Below are positions 60,308-64,000 of a stretch of 64,000 nucleotides of DNA, piece by piece. Each line of letters starts with the position of its first letter. Position 1 is the first letter of the stretch. The stretch is from contig CAYSPG010000005.1 in NCBI GenBank assembly GCA_964432885.1, positions 1-64,000 of the forward strand, in the 5' to 3' direction. This DNA comes from CAYSPG01 sp964432885 (lineage in GTDB: Bacteria; Bacteroidota; Bacteroidia; AKYH767-A; OLB10). Under the pieces are notes generated by a model. The model ran no database searches. It worked only from the letters and a program-made list of their open reading frames with translations, and was not told the origin of the DNA. The translations under genes were made by a program, and so were the position numbers.

Positions 60308-61519
60308 TTGAAATTTACTGAATTTAATTTTGAACCCGCTTTACAGGAAGGTCTTGATGCTATGGGCTTTGATGAACCTACTCCTATACAGCAGCAGGCC
60401 ATTCCCATTATATTAAGTAACACCGATTTAATTGCCTGCGCACAAACAGGAACCGGCAAAACGGCTGCTTTTGTTTTGCCCATACTTAACAAGCTTTGCA
60501 AAGTGCATCGCGAAGAAGTTGATACATTAATTGTGGTACCCACGCGCGAACTTGCTCTGCAGATTGATCAGGCCATACAGGGATTTTCGTATTTTACTTC
60601 AGCAAGTTCCATTGCTATATATGGCGGCAGCGATGGTATGGTTTTCGAAAAGGAAAAGAAGGCTCTTGTTTCGGGTACCAACATTGTAATAGCTACACCC
60701 GGTAGGCTTATGTCTCACTTAAATTTAGGATACGTAAAGTTTAGCCACCTTAAACATTTTATACTTGATGAAGCCGACAAAATGCTTGATATGGGATTTG
60801 TGGATGACATTATAAAAATATCCACCTATCTTCCTGGCAAACGGCAAACACTGATGTTTAGTGCCACCATGCCTCCAAAAATTCGAGGGCTTGCTAAAAA
60901 GCTGCTTCAAAATCCTGAACAAATAAATATTGCCGTAAGTAAACCCGCAGAGGGTGTAATGCAGGCTGCTTATGTGGTTTACGATTCGCAGAAAAATAAG
61001 CTGATAAAGGAATTGCTCACCGGAAAGGAGATAACCAGTGTGCTTATTTTTTCGGGTACCAAACAAAAGGTAAAGGACTTAAACAGAGATTTACAGCAAG
61101 CAGGCTTTAGGTCAAATGCCATACACAGTGATTTGGAGCAGGCCCAACGCGAAGAAATATTAATGAGCTTTCGCAGCAGGCAAACCCAGATTCTTGTTGC
61201 TACCGATATTTTATCACGCGGAATAGACATTGAAGATATTGGCTTGGTAATAAATTATGATGTACCGGGCGATGCAGAGGATTACGTACATCGTATTGGC
61301 CGAACTGCACGCGCTGCCTCTACTGGTGTTGCATTAACTTTTATTAATGAACATGACATGGGACGATTTTCACGTATTGAGCAGCTAATAGAAAGCGAAG
61401 TAAAAAAACTGCCTGTTCCAGATCACCTGGGTAAGGTTCCTATATATGATCCTAAAGCAATGCCAAAAAGAAATTTTAAAGGAAAAAAGCACTTTAGTAA
61501 ATCCCAAAAACGGAATTAA
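60308..61519 (+). CDS. DEAD-box RNA helicase (RhlE/DeaD type), TTG start
   Basis: A 403-residue helicase. Motifs in order: Q motif FDEPTPIQQQAIP, I AQTGTGKTAA, Ia VPTRELA, II DEAD in FILDEADKMLDMGF, III SAT in MFSATMPP, and VI HRIGRTARA. The basic C-terminal tail (KRNFKGKKHFSKSQKRN) binds RNA. The start must be TTG at 60308: the text KFTEFNFEPALQEGLDAMGF is family-typical, and the first ATG downstream falls inside the Q-motif region. It unwinds RNA in ribosome assembly or decay. It lies on the plus strand, and the ALG10-like gene follows after 8 bp. Confidence 0.95.
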   Translation: MKFTEFNFEPALQEGLDAMGFDEPTPIQQQAIPIILSNTDLIACAQTGTGKTAAFVLPILNKLCKVHREEVDTLIVVPTRELALQIDQAIQGFSYFTSASSIAIYGGSDGMVFEKEKKALVSGTNIVIATPGRLMSHLNLGYVKFSHLKHFILDEADKMLDMGFVDDIIKISTYLPGKRQTLMFSATMPPKIRGLAKKLLQNPEQINIAVSKPAEGVMQAAYVVYDSQKNKLIKELLTGKEITSVLIFSGTKQKVKDLNRDLQQAGFRSNAIHSDLEQAQREEILMSFRSRQTQILVATDILSRGIDIEDIGLVINYDVPGDAEDYVHRIGRTARAASTGVALTFINEHDMGRFSRIEQLIESEVKKLPVPDHLGKVPIYDPKAMPKRNFKGKKHFSKSQKRN

Positions 61520-61527
61520 CCCAGCTT

Positions 61528-62736
61528 ATGAACAAAAAAAAGATGTATTCGTTTTTGCTTTTTGGCTTTATAGCAGTTGTATTAACTGTTACCTATTTGT
61601 ACTTAAAAAACGCACCTTTAATTGTTGACGAAGTTGATGGTTACCAGCAGGTGTTGAATTTTGTTGAGGGTAATAATAAGCTCGAAAAAATTTCGGCCAT
61701 GCCAACCTATTATTATTTATTGGCAATGGTTGCAAAAATTACAGGCATCACTTCCATAGCTTTTATTCGCACCATTACCGTGGTTATAAGTTTGCTTACG
61801 CTTTTTGCATTTTTTATTACATCGCGTAAAATAGCTGAGCATGGTGGCGAGATTAAAACACTACTATTACTTTTTATGCCAACTCTGTTTGTTTTTTATT
61901 TTCTTATTTATACCGAAGTGCTTTCGCTGCTGTTTATTTTGCTTATGGTATATTTTGGTGTGCAAAAAAAACATGTACTTGCGGGCATGTTCGGTATATT
62001 TAGCATGTGCATACGGCAAAACAATGTTATGTGGGTTGCGTTTATGATGATGTACGGCTACATTGCAGAAAATGGTTTTTCCATAAGTGTAACTCTTGTA
62101 AAAAACTATGCCATCAGAGCCTTAACGTATATAACAGGCTTTGTTTTATTTGCCGTATTTGTGGTAATAAATGGAGGAGTTGCTGTTGGTGATAAATCAA
62201 TGCATCCAGGCAATGTTAGCATAGGTAACATTGTATTTTTTCTATTTGTATTTTTTATTTTGTTTTTGCCTCAACATATTTATAGCTTTAAGAAGGTTAT
62301 AAAAATACTGACTGAAAAAAAGTGGATGGTTGCAATTGCTGTAACATTGTTTGCTCTTTTTTATTTTCTGTTTAAGAACAACCATCCATACAATCAGATT
62401 TCGCCTCATTACTTTATGCGCAATAAGTTGTTAATTTACATTACTTCGGCACCGTGGATTAAAGCAATGTTTGTTTTAACTGCCGTATATGCTTTGCTCT
62501 CGCTTTGTGTTACACCGTTGCAAGGCCCTTATCAATGGCTTTTTTATGCTTTTGCTATTTTGTTCCTGTTGCCGTCTTGGCTTATTGATGTGCGCTATTA
62601 TGTTATTCCATTTACGTTATTTATTTTGTTTAAAAAGCAGGAGAACAAATATGTTGACTATATAACGATAATTTATTTTATCGCTATGTCGGGATGGGTT
62701 ATAAAAATGACGCGCACCAGTACTTGCTTTGTGTAA
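61528..62736 (+). CDS. ALG10-like membrane glycosyltransferase
   Basis: A 402-residue membrane protein with about ten helices. An N-terminal helix is followed by an acidic pair in APLIVDEVDGYQQVLNFVEG; DE(x)2 after the first helix is the usual place of the catalytic aspartate in GT-C enzymes. Then come YYYLLAMVAKITG, FYFLIYTEVLSLLFILLMVY, FSMCIRQNNVMWVAFMM and HPYNQISPHYFMRNK. These correspond to the DE, YTD, RQTNIIWV and NRHY patterns of the eukaryotic ALG10/DIE2 alpha-1,2-glucosyltransferase. A bacterial member in this context may glucosylate a lipid-linked glycan. The assignment is by pattern only. Confidence 0.72.
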   Translation: MNKKKMYSFLLFGFIAVVLTVTYLYLKNAPLIVDEVDGYQQVLNFVEGNNKLEKISAMPTYYYLLAMVAKITGITSIAFIRTITVVISLLTLFAFFITSRKIAEHGGEIKTLLLLFMPTLFVFYFLIYTEVLSLLFILLMVYFGVQKKHVLAGMFGIFSMCIRQNNVMWVAFMMMYGYIAENGFSISVTLVKNYAIRALTYITGFVLFAVFVVINGGVAVGDKSMHPGNVSIGNIVFFLFVFFILFLPQHIYSFKKVIKILTEKKWMVAIAVTLFALFYFLFKNNHPYNQISPHYFMRNKLLIYITSAPWIKAMFVLTAVYALLSLCVTPLQGPYQWLFYAFAILFLLPSWLIDVRYYVIPFTLFILFKKQENKYVDYITIIYFIAMSGWVIKMTRTSTCFV

Positions 62737-62766
62737 TGTGTTAAAAGGCGCACACACTTTTTCTTT

Positions 62767-62774
62767 TAAATTTG
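62767..62774 (+). promoter_or_regulatory. Putative -7 box (TAAATTTG) of lpxD
   Basis: TAnnTTTG match 28 nt before the ATG at 62803, in the short gap after the ALG10-like gene. A -33 element is not evident. Confidence 0.4.
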
Positions 62775-62802
62775 CCACGTGTTAAAATTACACTTGTTAT
62801 AA

Positions 62803-63846
62803 ATGAAATTTTCGGCTCAGCAAATAGCTGGTTTGTTAAAAGGAACCGTTGAAGGCGATTCGGCAATTGAAGTGGATTCTCTCTCAAAAATAGAAGAAGG
62901 AAAACCCGGTTCTCTTTCTTTTCTGGGTAACCCCAAATACGCACCCTATATTTATACAACACAAGCATCGCTTGTTATTGTAAGCAATGATTTTGTGCTT
63001 GAGCAGCCTGTTTCCTGTACGCTCATCCGTGTGGAGAATGCCTACAAAAGCTTTGCTTCATTGCTCGAAATTTATAACAGCATCATACACGATAAAAAGG
63101 GAATTGAGCAGCCATCATTTATTGATGCTACGGCTAATATAGGAGCCGATTGTTATGTTGGTGCTTTTGCTTACATTGGTAAAAATGTTGTGGTTGGAAA
63201 TAATGTTAAAATTTATCCTCAGGTTTTTATTGGCGATGATGTGGTGATTAAAGACAACACCACTTTGTTTGCTGGTGTTAAGGTTTACACACAATGTGTT
63301 ATTGGTACCAACTGTACACTGCATGCCGGTGTAATTATTGGTGCCGATGGATTTGGCTTTGCCCCCAATGAAAATAATAACTACAAAAAAGTTCCTCAAA
63401 TAGGAAATGTGGTTATTGAAGATCATGTGGAGATAGGAGCCGGTACCTCTGTTGACCGCGCCACACTTGGCTCAACCATTATTCGAAAAGGTGTTAAACT
63501 GGATAACCTGATACAAATAGCACACAATGTTGAGATAGGAGAAAACACTGTGATTGCCGCGCAAACAGGTGTTGCCGGCAGCACCCGCATTGGCAAAAAC
63601 TGTATGATAGGAGGGCAGGTTGGCATTGTTGGGCATTTATCAATTGCTGATGGAGTAAAAATTGCTGCGCAAAGCGGAATAGGAGCAAGCATAACCACGC
63701 CTAATGAAATTGTGCAGGGCTCACCTGCCTTTAACATCAGCGATTACAAACGCACCTATGTAGTGTTTAAAAAACTACCACAGGTTGAACGGAAAATTAA
63801 TGAACTCGAAAAACTAATTGCTGAATTAAAACCTGTATCAAAATAA
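62803..63846 (+). CDS. lpxD: UDP-3-O-acylglucosamine N-acyltransferase (LpxD)
   Basis: A 347-residue enzyme that adds the N-linked acyl chain to UDP-3-O-acyl-glucosamine in lipid A synthesis. The N-terminal uridine-binding domain (MKFSAQQIAGLLKGTVEGDS to about residue 100, with GSLSFLGNPKYAPYIYTT) is followed by a long left-handed beta-helix (YVGAFAYIGKNVVVGNNVKI, VIIGADGFGF with its GADGFGF motif, and LIQIAHNVEIG containing the catalytic histidine). It ends with a coiled-coil tail. lpxC follows after 3 bp, so the two are one operon. Confidence 0.97.
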   Translation: MKFSAQQIAGLLKGTVEGDSAIEVDSLSKIEEGKPGSLSFLGNPKYAPYIYTTQASLVIVSNDFVLEQPVSCTLIRVENAYKSFASLLEIYNSIIHDKKGIEQPSFIDATANIGADCYVGAFAYIGKNVVVGNNVKIYPQVFIGDDVVIKDNTTLFAGVKVYTQCVIGTNCTLHAGVIIGADGFGFAPNENNNYKKVPQIGNVVIEDHVEIGAGTSVDRATLGSTIIRKGVKLDNLIQIAHNVEIGENTVIAAQTGVAGSTRIGKNCMIGGQVGIVGHLSIADGVKIAAQSGIGASITTPNEIVQGSPAFNISDYKRTYVVFKKLPQVERKINELEKLIAELKPVSK

Positions 63847-63849
63847 TAT

Positions 63850-64000
63850 ATGAGCCTAAAGCAAGTAACATTAAAACAAGAAGTTTCAGTAGAAGGGTCA
63901 GGCCTGCACACAGGAGTTAACGCTCGGCTTACATTTAAGCCCGCAGCCGAAAATCACGGTTATAAGTTTAAGCGTATTGATATGCCCGGACAACCTGAAA
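63850..64000 (+). CDS. lpxC: UDP-3-O-acyl-N-acetylglucosamine deacetylase (LpxC, partial)
   Basis: The first 50 residues, cut by the end of the window. The text VTLKQEVSVEGSGLHTGVNA and FKPAAENHGYKFKRIDMPGQ matches the start of the zinc deacetylase that makes the committed step of lipid A synthesis. In Bacteroidota this gene is usually fused to fabZ, which cannot be seen here. The start lies 3 bp after the lpxD stop. Confidence 0.93.
   Translation, partial: MSLKQVTLKQEVSVEGSGLHTGVNARLTFKPAAENHGYKFKRIDMPGQPE

Overview
The window looks like chromosomal DNA of a member of the Bacteroidota, probably near the Chitinophagales/Sphingobacteriales. The evidence is at least eight secreted proteins with type IX secretion (T9SS) C-terminal signals, DUF4476 and DUF4199 proteins, a LytS/LytTR pair, a NarX/LuxR pair with beta-propeller sensors, and promoter boxes of the Bacteroidota type TAnnTTTG. 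The DNA is moderately AT-rich. No tRNA, rRNA, CRISPR array or transposase gene was seen.

Layout. 0-12.7 kb: end of a T9SS cargo gene, a carotenoid/retinol-type FAD oxidoreductase, a propeller histidine kinase with its LytTR regulator, a DUF4476 protein, proline dehydrogenase, aroC, a Kelch T9SS protein, a 42-bp tandem array (21-bp half-units) and another T9SS protein. 12.7-30 kb: a discontinuous surface-glycan region with two methyltransferases, a Wzx-type flippase, a sugar epimerase, a glycosyltransferase, a domain-swapped HldE-like nucleotidyltransferase/kinase, a GmhA-like isomerase and a glucuronyl C5-epimerase-like protein. It is broken up by accessory genes: a HepT/MntA (HEPN/MNT) pair, a NUMOD4/HNH nuclease-like gene and a GxxExxY gene. 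Each of the three is bracketed by palindromic repeats. 30-39 kb: a lipoprotein, rlmD, a large T9SS type B protein and a LuxR regulator with its propeller kinase. 39-47.4 kb: two paralogous fibre proteins with self-cleaving S74 chaperone ends, then a T9SS Ig/PKD-like protein ending at a clear terminator. 47.6-58.6 kb: rocD and metabolic, membrane and secreted genes, including a 58-residue membrane protein. 58.7-64 kb: lipid A genes (lpxA, lpxD, start of lpxC) with an ABC ATPase, a DEAD-box helicase that needs a TTG start, and an ALG10-like membrane glycosyltransferase.

How it fits together. Much of the window serves the cell surface: lipid A, a glycan possibly containing a heptose-like or uronic sugar, T9SS cargo, and fibres sitting next to a large sensor kinase. 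Proline dehydrogenase and ornithine aminotransferase both feed glutamate semialdehyde.

The most unusual pattern is the repeat architecture. One family has conserved outer ends around a long perfect hairpin whose sequence differs in every copy (18463-18608, 19522-19836, 38980-39223); the first two bracket the HNH gene. A second family, built of CACTAAG units, brackets the GxxExxY gene with 6 and 0 bp to spare and also brackets the HepT/MntA pair. Functions are inferred from sequence motifs read by eye; no database search was run.
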